A stretch of 64,000 bases of DNA from PXAP01 sp046483315 (GTDB lineage: Bacteria; Bacteroidota; Bacteroidia; Bacteroidales; PUMT01). The stretch's first letter is position 1, and each line of letters starts with the position of its first letter. This document shows positions 54,470-63,100 of this stretch, in pieces. The notes below the pieces were generated by a model that did no database searches, was not told the origin of the DNA, and saw nothing but the letters and a program-made list of their open reading frames with translations. The translations under genes were made by a program, and so were the position numbers. Location of the stretch: contig JAWODJ010000075.1 in assembly GCA_046483315.1 (NCBI GenBank), positions 19,833 to 83,832 of the forward strand. The letters are read 5' to 3'.

Positions 54470-55525
54470 ATGAGACCAATAATAATCAGCTCACTGGTAT
54501 TCATGCTCTTTCTTTCAGGTTTGGAACAGCCGGTTGCCGGACAGGAAAAACCTGAAGAACTGCTTAATGAGCGATTTATTGACAGGCCGTTGAATATGCA
54601 CAGGAACCAGCTGCAGATCAATATGGGATACGGATTACGTTATGCAACAGGATATTACGGTGATGATGGGGCAATAATGAACCTCGAGGAAGAGGGTAAA
54701 TCTATCCTTACCCATAATTACCTGTTCGATTTACGTTACGGACTGTTCAGTTTCATGGAATTTTCTGTCAGAACCGGTATCCTGAGCAAAACTGAACGCA
54801 TGCGGCAGGTAATAAAAACCGGCATCGACAACATGGTCAGTTATGGCGGTAATACTGAAACCAGGGGATTTGATGATCTTGACCTCGGTATATCAGTGTC
54901 CCTCCCCTTTCTTCCGGAATTTACCGGTTTTTCAGTATCCGGTGGACTTACTCTTCCCTTTCGGGGAAATGACCCTGTCCGGCCCGAACATGAGCTGACC
55001 TTCCCTTACCAGATCCCGGGCGCATATGACATCTTCTACCAGTTCAGCGAAAGGCCGGGACAAGGTGTGGCATGTTCCAGTCTGGGTGCAGGCATGAAGC
55101 TGGCATCATCAAATATGGCGCTGATCAGCAGGGTTAATTATTCATTTCCCATAGAGGAAGGAACAGGCTATATATGGCACTCAAGGCTGGTTGGGAATAC
55201 GATTGAATACGATAATGAGCCATATACATTTTTGCCCCGGCGATATCTGGACTATCATTTATCAGGAATATACCAGGTATTTCCGTGGTTCGCAGCCGAC
55301 ATTACATTAAGGGGTAAGCAGGGTAATGGCGGATGGCAGGAGTACACCGGACAGATGTATTCCCTGCCGGTTATCAATTCTTTACATGCCGGTGCCGGTT
55401 TTGAGATAATGGTCACGCCAATGCTGAGGATCAGCCAGTCCTTTTCTTTCCCCGTTAAGGGAAATAATGAGTATTCCGGAATATTCATATATACAGGCAT
55501 GAACATGAATTTTTTTCCATTTTGA
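54470..55525 (+). CDS. outer-membrane beta-barrel protein A of the rSAM/CHAT gene block
   Basis: A 351-residue protein with a signal peptide (1-24, QPVAGQ). The mature part is a series of alternating amphipathic strands with aromatic girdles (LQINMGYGLRYATGYYG, LFDLRYGLFSFMEFSVRTG) and ends in Phe (MNMNFFPF), the typical BAM signal of an outer-membrane barrel. No named family is certain. It shares a theme (DLRYGL, LTLPFRGNDPV, dense loops) with the next gene, so the two may be distant paralogues. It starts 4 bases after the propeller gene and its end overlaps the long form of the next gene. Confidence 0.65.
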   Translation: MRPIIISSLVFMLFLSGLEQPVAGQEKPEELLNERFIDRPLNMHRNQLQINMGYGLRYATGYYGDDGAIMNLEEEGKSILTHNYLFDLRYGLFSFMEFSVRTGILSKTERMRQVIKTGIDNMVSYGGNTETRGFDDLDLGISVSLPFLPEFTGFSVSGGLTLPFRGNDPVRPEHELTFPYQIPGAYDIFYQFSERPGQGVACSSLGAGMKLASSNMALISRVNYSFPIEEGTGYIWHSRLVGNTIEYDNEPYTFLPRRYLDYHLSGIYQVFPWFAADITLRGKQGNGGWQEYTGQMYSLPVINSLHAGAGFEIMVTPMLRISQSFSFPVKGNNEYSGIFIYTGMNMNFFPF

Positions 55526-55536
55526 TACAGAAGGAT

Positions 55537-56505
55537 ATGAAGCAATTATGCATTTTCAGAGTTGTACTGCTCTTCGGCATAATGGTTATTACCTCGGGTA
55601 CATATGCCCAGGTTGAACGGGTCGTGCTGCCCGGTGAATTAAGGCATGAAACCATTGTTACTGAACCTCCTACGTTAAGGAAAGGTTTTCTGAGAGCCGG
55701 ACTGGTTTACTCACATAGCTTCGTTGACAAGATCTTTGATGCGAACAATAACAGGACAGGCCTGGGTGGTACAATATCCGGTCAAAGCAGACTATACCAG
55801 ATACATGCTATGTATGGCCTGACTAACAGGCTGGAACTCTATGCAAGTATTCCCTTTGTGAATGTATCACTGTACCAGACAACCGAATATCATATGCAGA
55901 ACTCAGTCCATGTAAACAGATGGTCACAGCATGGCAAGGGGCTCAGCGATATTTCCCTGGGATTAAGATACCTGCTTCTTGAAGAGAGTGCATCACTCCC
56001 TTCACTATTCGTAGGAGTTACATCAGATCTGCCCACCGGGGAAAAAAATCCCACTAACATCATTGACGAAAATAATTTTGACCGGCCAACCGGGTCGGGT
56101 GAATATGCTTTTGATTTTGAAATGAAAGCCAGGAAAGTCATTTATCCATGGTCTTTCAGCATTTACGCAAGTCATAAGATCAGGACAGGAGGTGAAAAGA
56201 TCGTTGTACCTGGCCAGCAAGCAGTATCCTTTAAAGACGGGAATTACACGAGGATCACCGGCAGCGGGTACTTCCACCTTAACGACTGGATCGTACTGGC
56301 AAATGACCTGAGTTACGGCATAAGAGGCCGGGATATGGTTGATGATGTACCGGATGATAATAAATCATGGAATATTGACCTGACACCCTATCTCTTCTTT
56401 CAGATCAGGCAGATGCGGCTTGCACAGTCTGTTACCATTCCCATGAAAGGGCATGTGGCAGGAGCCGATCCCATGTATATCCTTATAGTTCAACTAATCC
56501 TGTAA
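55537..56505 (+). CDS. outer-membrane beta-barrel protein B of the rSAM/CHAT gene block
   Basis: A 322-residue protein; I use the ATG at 55537 (MKQLCIFRVV), since the TTG at 55522 would overlap the upstream gene. The signal peptide ends GTYAQ near residue 25. The rest alternates in 10-14-residue strands typical of a transporter-like outer-membrane barrel (FLRAGLVYSHSFVDKIFD, YGLTNRLELYASIPFVNVSL, DISLGLRYLLLEE). It ends MYILIVQLIL rather than in Phe. It stands 11 bases after barrel A and 6 bases before the CHAT gene, so these genes are probably translated together. Confidence 0.65.
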   Translation: MKQLCIFRVVLLFGIMVITSGTYAQVERVVLPGELRHETIVTEPPTLRKGFLRAGLVYSHSFVDKIFDANNNRTGLGGTISGQSRLYQIHAMYGLTNRLELYASIPFVNVSLYQTTEYHMQNSVHVNRWSQHGKGLSDISLGLRYLLLEESASLPSLFVGVTSDLPTGEKNPTNIIDENNFDRPTGSGEYAFDFEMKARKVIYPWSFSIYASHKIRTGGEKIVVPGQQAVSFKDGNYTRITGSGYFHLNDWIVLANDLSYGIRGRDMVDDVPDDNKSWNIDLTPYLFFQIRQMRLAQSVTIPMKGHVAGADPMYILIVQLIL

Positions 56506-56511
56506 CCAGAA

Positions 56512-59298
56512 ATGAGATACATAATAATAACGCTGATTGTTCTGATAACAGGATCGTGCACAACACCGTCCATTATAGCAACGCGGGAGCAGCAGAAAGG
56601 TGATGCCCATTTTAACATGCACCGTTACAACGAGGCAATTGAACACTACATCAACTACCTTGATGCAAGTGCAAAACTTGGTATATACCGCAATCCGGGC
56701 ATGGAGGCAGATGTATGCAGAAAAATAGCACATGCATATTCATTCCGTGGAAGCTATTCTGCTGCAGAAGATTACCTGCAGCGTGCCATAGCGGCCGATT
56801 CGCTGGATAATAATCAAATGGGACTGGTACTAAGCTACAGTGATATGGGAAAGGTATCCCTTGCTGCAGGCAGATTTGCTGAGGGAATCAATTACCTTGA
56901 ACATGCCCTGCTCCTGGGTGCTGAAAATGAAGAGAGCTTCAAAAACATTAGAAGGGAGTCGGCAGCAAATATTTATCTCGGACTGGCGCAGGCTTATCTT
57001 TCCATGGGCAGATTTGATGATGCCCTTAATACAACAGAAAAGGCACACCTGCTTTTTACCCGTACCGGGTATGAGGAGGGACTTATAGAGACCTTTCTGC
57101 TGTTTGGGATAATCTACTCGGATATTGGATTTGTAAATAAAGCTGACGAGATGATTGACCGTTCGGTAGTATTGTCGGAGCAGGCGGGACTGAGCACTGT
57201 AAGGCAACACCTGATGAAAGCCGAACTGGCAGGTATGAAGGGGAGGTTTTCCGATGCTTTGGCTGCTAATGAAAATGCGTTGGCTGAAGCCAGCAGGGTA
57301 AAAATAATCCCTCAGATAATATGGGCTAATATTCGTAGCGGCGACCTGTATATAATGCTCGGTGATACAAAAAATGCAGAGCTTTTTTACAGGGAAGCCG
57401 GCCGGCTGAGTGATGAAAACAGGGAGGCTCTTTTTCTGAATGCGGCTCTTAACCTGCGAAAAAACGAGCTTGATGGTATTGAAGAATATTTTCAGACCGG
57501 GGGATTATCAACCGCCGGCGGATTGCTGTACCTGAAAATGGCTGATATAGAAATTGAAAAAGAGGAGTACACGGCGGCTTTAAACTATCTTCAGATGGCC
57601 GATTCCAGTTTTAAAGAAGGGCCGAACAACGAGGGTATGGCCCGTTCGGGACTGGGCATGGTAAGAGTATATACCGGACGGAATCTTGCTGAAAGTGCCG
57701 TTGTCAAGGTAAACCAGGTTCTTGCCATGTCAAATAACAATGAAACATTGTGGCAGAGCTGGTTCTATAAAGGCCAGGCGATGGAAATGCTAAATCAGTC
57801 CGATTCGGCAGAATATGCATACAGGGAGGCAATCGGGATCATTGAAGAGTCAAGGGGTAACATCACCACCGAAAAGTTGAGGGGACTCTATATCAATGAC
57901 AAAATCAAGGTATACGACAGGTTGATAAACCTTCTTATCGAAAAGGATAACCTCCGGGAATCACTGTTAATGTCCGAAAGGGCACGTGCCAGGGCCTTTC
58001 TTGACATGCTCGGTGGCAAAATGCCCGGTCCCGGTTTTTCCCCTGCTAAAGAACTGACAGGACAGGAACAGGAACTGAGTACAAGACTTACCCACCTGCA
58101 AAAACAATTATATAATGTCTATTTTGCTGAACATGACCTTACCCGCACACTTGAAATTGAAAGATCTCTCACGGCTGAGCTAACAGAGACACAGGATGAA
58201 TACCAGCTTCTTCTCAGCCGGCTGAGGGCGGCCAACCCGGAGTATTACAATATGATAACCATGGACCCGCCGCTACTCAGGGATATACAATCAGCCATCC
58301 CCTCCTCCGCTGCCGTTATGCAATACTGGATTAGCGAAGAGAAAATCTACCTGTGGATTATCCGCCACAATAAACTTGATATGGTGATTATTGAAACCCC
58401 ACCTGCTGAGTTTTATGAAAAGGTCAGACAGGCAGGCAAACACCTGAAAAACAACAACGTTGAAGCAGGTACACCCCTGCTTAAAGAGTTGTATTACGAC
58501 CTTATCAGTCCGGCTGAACAATATATTGATGATGTTGCCACTCTATGCATAATACCCCACGGCATACTTCATATACTTCCATTCCATGCACTGATAAACA
58601 AAGAAAACAGGTACCTGATGGAGGATTATTACCTGGCTTATATGCCCTCCTCATCAGTAATGACAGAGATGTCAAAAGAGAAATGTACCCAGAGAGACAG
58701 CTTCCTTGGAATGGCGCTGGGCGACAATATGATCGGGCTCTTTTCCGGTCTGCCCGGAACAACATGGGAGCTTAAAAATATCTCTTCACAGTTTCCTGAT
58801 CCTGTTCTTGCATTTGAGACAGTTTCAACCGAATCCTTCCTGAGAAACAATGTAAGCGGTAAAGATATTTTACACCTGGCAACTCACGGGGTTTTCAATG
58901 AGGCAAGGCCCCGGTACTCGTTTCTGCTCTTCTCACCTGATGAAACAGATGATGGCCAGCTGACGGTAAACGAAATATTCGGACTTGATCTGGAAGCCTG
59001 CATTGTAACACTTAGCGCCTGTGAAACGGGTGTTAGCGATATCAGCAAGGGAGATGAACTGACGGGACTGAGCCGTGCCTTCCTGGGTGCAGGGGCACAC
59101 ACTGTTTCAGTAAGCCTGTGGAGTGTGGCCGACCGTCCCACTGCCGAACTTATGATCAGCTATTACAAACACCTGGTTAATACACCTCCCCATGTAGCAA
59201 TGACAAGAGCCCAGCGTGAAATACTGGAAAAATATCCCGGACCTTTCTACTGGGCTCCTTTTGTTGTCATAGGGGGATCTGCCGGCATTCAATTATGA
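56512..59298 (+). CDS. CHAT-domain (caspase-like) protease lipoprotein with TPR repeats
   Basis: A 928-residue protein. The start RYIIITLIVLITGSC is a lipoprotein signal (lipobox Cys16), so it is periplasmic or surface-attached. Residues about 28-450 are TPR repeats (HFNMHRYNEAIEHYINYLDA and others), 480-600 a coiled linker, and 640-928 a CHAT peptidase domain. The caspase-type dyad is intact: His792 (LATHGVF) and Cys837 (LSACETG), followed by LSRAFLGAGAHTVSVSLWSV. CHAT proteases cut protein partners bound by their TPRs. It precedes the FN3, rSAM and Cys-rich genes by small gaps. Confidence 0.9.
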   Translation: MRYIIITLIVLITGSCTTPSIIATREQQKGDAHFNMHRYNEAIEHYINYLDASAKLGIYRNPGMEADVCRKIAHAYSFRGSYSAAEDYLQRAIAADSLDNNQMGLVLSYSDMGKVSLAAGRFAEGINYLEHALLLGAENEESFKNIRRESAANIYLGLAQAYLSMGRFDDALNTTEKAHLLFTRTGYEEGLIETFLLFGIIYSDIGFVNKADEMIDRSVVLSEQAGLSTVRQHLMKAELAGMKGRFSDALAANENALAEASRVKIIPQIIWANIRSGDLYIMLGDTKNAELFYREAGRLSDENREALFLNAALNLRKNELDGIEEYFQTGGLSTAGGLLYLKMADIEIEKEEYTAALNYLQMADSSFKEGPNNEGMARSGLGMVRVYTGRNLAESAVVKVNQVLAMSNNNETLWQSWFYKGQAMEMLNQSDSAEYAYREAIGIIEESRGNITTEKLRGLYINDKIKVYDRLINLLIEKDNLRESLLMSERARARAFLDMLGGKMPGPGFSPAKELTGQEQELSTRLTHLQKQLYNVYFAEHDLTRTLEIERSLTAELTETQDEYQLLLSRLRAANPEYYNMITMDPPLLRDIQSAIPSSAAVMQYWISEEKIYLWIIRHNKLDMVIIETPPAEFYEKVRQAGKHLKNNNVEAGTPLLKELYYDLISPAEQYIDDVATLCIIPHGILHILPFHALINKENRYLMEDYYLAYMPSSSVMTEMSKEKCTQRDSFLGMALGDNMIGLFSGLPGTTWELKNISSQFPDPVLAFETVSTESFLRNNVSGKDILHLATHGVFNEARPRYSFLLFSPDETDDGQLTVNEIFGLDLEACIVTLSACETGVSDISKGDELTGLSRAFLGAGAHTVSVSLWSVADRPTAELMISYYKHLVNTPPHVAMTRAQREILEKYPGPFYWAPFVVIGGSAGIQL

Positions 59299-59342
59299 AA
59301 ACAATAAATTAATAAACACACCAAACCAAACACAGAAAAAGT

Positions 59343-60710
59343 ATGAAAAAACAAAATGCTTTTTTAGTTAACCTCCTTTTTTTGTCAGTCGTCTTTATGG
59401 TGATCCTGCAATGCAAGAAAGAGGAGATTGTGATAGTCTATTCAGAGATCAGTACAGTGGGTTCTTCCAGTATAACCTCAATGTCGGCCGATGTTGAAGG
59501 AAATATTGAAGAACTGACTGAAACAACACACAATGAATATGGAGTGTGCTGGAATACCCAAAGGAATCCTACAGTTTATGATCAGAAAGGGCTTGCGGGA
59601 GGAACTGCTGTGACGGGATCTTTTACTGTGCGGATCGACGGGTTAACCCCATCAACAACTTATTATGCCAGGGCCTTTGTTCTGGATAACAAGAAATATG
59701 TTTACGGGTCTGAAATATCATTCACCACTTCGGCGGCAAACCTTCCCGAAGTAAGTACTTCATATGTTACAGGGATCACTTCCAGGTATGCATACTCGGG
59801 AGGATATGTATCTGAGGAAGGCGATAAACCGGTTATTGCAAGGGGTGTATGCTTTGACACTATCTCTTCACCAACCATCCATAAAAACAAAACAATTGAC
59901 GGCTGGGGTACCGGCAGTTTTACAAGTGCTCTTACCAATCTTAAATCCTCCAAAGAATATTACGTTAGGGCATATGCAATGTCTGAATTCGGTGTCTCCT
60001 ACGGTTCAGAAGAGAGTTTCACTACAGATCCTGCAGTATTTAAATTCCATGATGATTTTGAAAATAACGATAATGACTGGTTCACCGGCCAAATAGACAA
60101 CGGAGGCAACATATCGGTTGAAGATGGTGAATATGTAATGAAATACAGCCAGGAAGGTTATATGTGGTTTTTATACAATGATTTTCCGGGATTACTGAGT
60201 AAGGTCAGCGACAGGGATTTTGAAATTACGGCAATGATAAAGCACACACCCTTCGAACTGTTGATAATTGATGATGAGCTTTTGGGTGGACTGGTTTGGG
60301 ACAGTGACGATGAAAATTTTAAATTTTTCGGGGTCCTCAGAAGACACAAAAGAGGAATATCAGATCCGTCATCATCAGAATTTTATTATATAATTGGGAA
60401 TTATGACGGGTCCTTTACAACATGGAAAACATATACCCAGTTTACCGGTGAAGATTATAACAAACTCAGTATCAAGAAGGGAGACGGGTACTACTACTTT
60501 TTCATTAACGATGTACAGATTCATAAACAGAGTTATCCCGGTTTAACAAGGGAAGGAGTTGGCTTTTTTGTTCAGAATGCAACCATGCGGGTTGACTGGT
60601 TAACCATTGAACAGAAAGGAGACAAAAAATCAGGACAGGAAGAAAATATTGAATGGATGTCGCCTGCTAAAGGGGAACATACCACTGTCAGAAGCATCAA
60701 TTTTAATTAA
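59343..60710 (+). CDS. lipoprotein with two FN3-like modules and a concanavalin-like domain
   Basis: A 455-residue protein with a lipoprotein signal (VVFMVILQCKKEE, Cys24). Residues about 30-125 and 130-220 are two copies of the FN3-like surface module common in Bacteroidota (GVCWNTQRNPTVYD, YYARAFVLDNKKYVYGSE; GVCFDTISSPTIHKN, YYVRAYAMSEFGVSYGSE). Residues about 230-435 are a jelly-roll domain (FHDDFENNDNDWFTGQI, ending MRVDWLTIEQ), like those that bind carbohydrate. No catalytic site is seen. It ends 14 bases before the radical SAM gene and is a good candidate surface scaffold for the system. Confidence 0.75.
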   Translation: MKKQNAFLVNLLFLSVVFMVILQCKKEEIVIVYSEISTVGSSSITSMSADVEGNIEELTETTHNEYGVCWNTQRNPTVYDQKGLAGGTAVTGSFTVRIDGLTPSTTYYARAFVLDNKKYVYGSEISFTTSAANLPEVSTSYVTGITSRYAYSGGYVSEEGDKPVIARGVCFDTISSPTIHKNKTIDGWGTGSFTSALTNLKSSKEYYVRAYAMSEFGVSYGSEESFTTDPAVFKFHDDFENNDNDWFTGQIDNGGNISVEDGEYVMKYSQEGYMWFLYNDFPGLLSKVSDRDFEITAMIKHTPFELLIIDDELLGGLVWDSDDENFKFFGVLRRHKRGISDPSSSEFYYIIGNYDGSFTTWKTYTQFTGEDYNKLSIKKGDGYYYFFINDVQIHKQSYPGLTREGVGFFVQNATMRVDWLTIEQKGDKKSGQEENIEWMSPAKGEHTTVRSINFN

Positions 60711-60724
60711 AATTATGCCATATC

Positions 60725-62098
60725 ATGAAAAAAACCTATTCATTATCATCTGATTGCTACGTTATACCTTACGAAGAAAAGGGGCCACAATCATATATTG
60801 CTTATTTCCCTATACAATCTCTTGTTTTTGAGGTCAACGAAGATGCTGCGGAAATTATCAGAAACCTTAAAGTCGAACCAGTCAAAACAGCTGATCCTTC
60901 AATGCAGGAGTTTCTTGAATCTCTGAAAGCCTTGAAGGTAATAAATCAGGAGAAGGAAATTCACCCCTTTGTTCAATTCAGAGATAATCATGCACCCACA
61001 CGCACAATACTTCTCCTTTCAGATATTTGTAACCTGAACTGTATCTATTGTTATAACAATGCACATTCAAAGGGTGATATGATGCCATTTCATATAGCCA
61101 AAGATGCCATCGATACTATTATTAAAAATGCATCAGATCAGAAAGCCAGAACTATTGAACTGGGATACCACGGAGGAGGAGAACCAACAATGAACTGGTC
61201 AGTTTTAACAGAAAGTCATGACTATGCCAGGGAGAGATGCAGAGAACAAGAATTAAGAATGAATTCCAGCATCTGCACCAATGGGGTTATGACGTCTGAA
61301 AAAGCTCAGTGGATTGTTGAAAACATAAGGGATATAGCAATTTCTATTGACGGACACCCGGAACTTCATAACAAACAGAGGCCTTTTCAAAACGGAGAAG
61401 CCTCATTTGAAAAAGTTGCCTCTACAATAGATCTGCTGGGGAAAAATAACAAAAACTACGCACTGAGATTAACGGCAACTGAGTTTTCTGAAGGGCAGAT
61501 CTATGATACTGTTAACTTCCTGATTAACCGTTTTCACCCTCCGAATATCTGCATAGAACCTCTTTTTGTTTGTGGAAGGTGTGAAACTTCCGGCTGCAAA
61601 CCACCTGTGGATGATCATTTCATTGAAGAAATGATCAGGGCTTTTGAACTGGGCGACAGGAACAAGGTTTCTGTCCAGTATTCAGGTAACAGGATCACCC
61701 TTCTTCTTTCAAGATTTTGCGGTGCCCAGGGATCTAATTTCTTTATTACTTCGAGAGGAGATGTTACTTCCTGTCTTGAAGTATCGAGCAAAAATGATCC
61801 CCGGGCGGATTATTTCATCTACGGAAGCTATGATCCTGTGAAAAGAGGATTCAATTTTGATTATGAAAAATTAAAAAGGCTTACAAGCAGCCAGGTTCAA
61901 AGCTTTGAATCCTGCAGAGATTGCTTTGCAAAATGGCATTGCGGAGGAGATTGCCTGGCCAAAACGCCTGATTTTTCAAAGGTTTCCGTTCAAAGAAACT
62001 CCTACCGCTGCAAAATAAACAAAGCTTTGACCAGGGATTCACTTATAAAGGCGATGAACCATCAGTTAGAGTTAACAAAGAACAATATTCCGGCATAA
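60725..62098 (+). CDS. radical SAM/SPASM peptide maturase
   Basis: A 457-residue enzyme. Residues 1-75 look like a PqqD-type peptide-recognition region (SLVFEVNEDAAEIIRNL). The radical SAM core has the cluster motif C102-x3-C106-x2-C109 (CNLNCIYC) and GGGEPT. The C-terminal SPASM domain is complete for two extra Fe-S clusters: C332-x12-G-x4-C350, then C397-x2-C400-x5-C406-x3-C410-x18-C429; C283, C286 and C291 add another cluster of cysteines. Such enzymes form thioether or C-C links in peptides. The Cys-rich protein encoded 31 bases downstream is the obvious substrate. Confidence 0.9.
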   Translation: MKKTYSLSSDCYVIPYEEKGPQSYIAYFPIQSLVFEVNEDAAEIIRNLKVEPVKTADPSMQEFLESLKALKVINQEKEIHPFVQFRDNHAPTRTILLLSDICNLNCIYCYNNAHSKGDMMPFHIAKDAIDTIIKNASDQKARTIELGYHGGGEPTMNWSVLTESHDYARERCREQELRMNSSICTNGVMTSEKAQWIVENIRDIAISIDGHPELHNKQRPFQNGEASFEKVASTIDLLGKNNKNYALRLTATEFSEGQIYDTVNFLINRFHPPNICIEPLFVCGRCETSGCKPPVDDHFIEEMIRAFELGDRNKVSVQYSGNRITLLLSRFCGAQGSNFFITSRGDVTSCLEVSSKNDPRADYFIYGSYDPVKRGFNFDYEKLKRLTSSQVQSFESCRDCFAKWHCGGDCLAKTPDFSKVSVQRNSYRCKINKALTRDSLIKAMNHQLELTKNNIPA

Positions 62099-62129
62099 TA
62101 ATATCAAATAAAATTAAAGCCCAATAACT

Positions 62130-62975
62130 ATGGAAGATTTTAAAAATTTTAAACCTAAAATCATTTCTGCAGTTGACCTGACTCACCTTCAGCCCCAGGA
62201 AAGATTAAGAATTATCGGTAACAAGAACCTTGAACACAGGCGTGAATTTCTTACAAGGCTTGTAAAGGCAGGAATTATGGTCGGACTTCCTATGCTTCTG
62301 TCCCAGGCTTGTGAACCTGAAATCATCTATTTACCAACCGATGAAGAAGATTGCCCGGAACACAATCCATGTAATCTTCACGAGGCATGCACCTGCCAGT
62401 CCGACGCAACAGCGTCTGTTCCCCCAAAAGTTGTAAACACGGTACCTGAAAATGCAAGCAAGTTTACACATGATCCGGATGGAGTAGAAATTCGCATGGA
62501 TATTGATAAAGCAATGGATCCTGCATCACTTTCCGGCGCCATAACTGTTATACCGGAACCATCAGGGGGATTTGACATACATTTTTACGACCTTTCCAAA
62601 GGCAGTCTAAATTATAAAACCTCACTTGCATTGCATAAACCAGGTAGTTCAGAAAAGCTTCAACTACTGGCAAACACCACTTATACAGTAACTCTCAAAG
62701 GAACTGCCAAAGATATTAACGGTAATTACCTGGATGGAGATTACAGTGGTACCGGAGGAAGTGATTTCACATTTAATTTTGAGACATTGGAAAGATATGA
62801 ATCCTGCATCTGCCAGTCCGATTGTTCATGCGTAGGATACAGTTGTTCATGTGTGGGTTATTCAGGATGTTCATGTGAATCTTATACAAGCTGCTCATGT
62901 CAGAGCTACACATGCACATGCGTTGGATTCTACTGCTCATGCCAGTATGCCGGTTGCCCGCTGTACCGGATATAA
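62130..62975 (+). CDS. Tat-exported lipoprotein with Ig-like domain and Cys-rich CxC-repeat tail; predicted rSAM substrate
   Basis: A 281-residue protein. Residues 1-36 are a charged leader (AVDLTHLQPQERLRIIG), then a twin-arginine signal HRREFLTRL (Arg37-Arg38), a hydrophobic stretch, and a lipobox-like LLSQAC (Cys61). Residues 95-220 are an SbsA-type Ig-like domain (Big_5: PPKVVNTVPENAS...NTTYTVTLKGTAKDINGN). Residues 226-276 hold 15 Cys: seven CxC pairs (226/228, 232/234, 239/241, 247/249, 255/257, 262/264, 269/271) and Cys276, with Tyr or Phe three residues after most pairs. CTCQSD at 87-92 echoes CICQSD at 226-231. Confidence 0.85.
   Translation: MEDFKNFKPKIISAVDLTHLQPQERLRIIGNKNLEHRREFLTRLVKAGIMVGLPMLLSQACEPEIIYLPTDEEDCPEHNPCNLHEACTCQSDATASVPPKVVNTVPENASKFTHDPDGVEIRMDIDKAMDPASLSGAITVIPEPSGGFDIHFYDLSKGSLNYKTSLALHKPGSSEKLQLLANTTYTVTLKGTAKDINGNYLDGDYSGTGGSDFTFNFETLERYESCICQSDCSCVGYSCSCVGYSGCSCESYTSCSCQSYTCTCVGFYCSCQYAGCPLYRI
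62793..62960 (+). repeat. tandem 18-24-base repeats coding the CxC tail
   Basis: The DNA for the tail is a run of seven related units, most starting TGTTCATG, TGCTCATG or TGCACATG (first visible at about 62823, 62844, 62868, 62892), each coding Cys-Ser/Thr-Cys plus four to six residues. Units differ in third bases and length, so the array is not a recent perfect duplication and the Cys pattern has been kept by selection. Confidence 0.7.
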
Positions 62976-63045
62976 TATCTGATTATCATTTAGCAGACAT
63001 AATCCGCAATTAAATGATCATTGAAGAGTAACGATAAGTAACAAT

Positions 63046-63063
63046 GGTTGCTTCTTCGCAACC
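63046..63063 (+). repeat. perfect hairpin before the second LytTR gene
   Basis: GGTTGC-TTCTTC-GCAACC, 6-bp perfect stem with a 6-base loop, 71 bases after the Cys-rich gene and 38 bases before the LytTR start at 63101. No T-run follows, so it may be a leader structure or weak terminator of the seven-gene run. Confidence 0.4.
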
Positions 63064-63100
63064 GGGATGCGAAAAGTTTCAATTGATTGCAACTTTAAAA

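Noticed and set aside
62793..62960. CRISPR-like array
   Set aside because: The repeats are short, in frame, without unique spacers of equal length, and code a regular Cys pattern; no cas genes are near.
60725..62975. Known CXXX-repeat or SCIFF (ranthipeptide) system
   Set aside because: The Cys spacing is CxC pairs 6-8 residues apart in a 281-residue exported protein, not CXXX units or six Cys in a 45-residue peptide. A distant relation cannot be excluded without a search.
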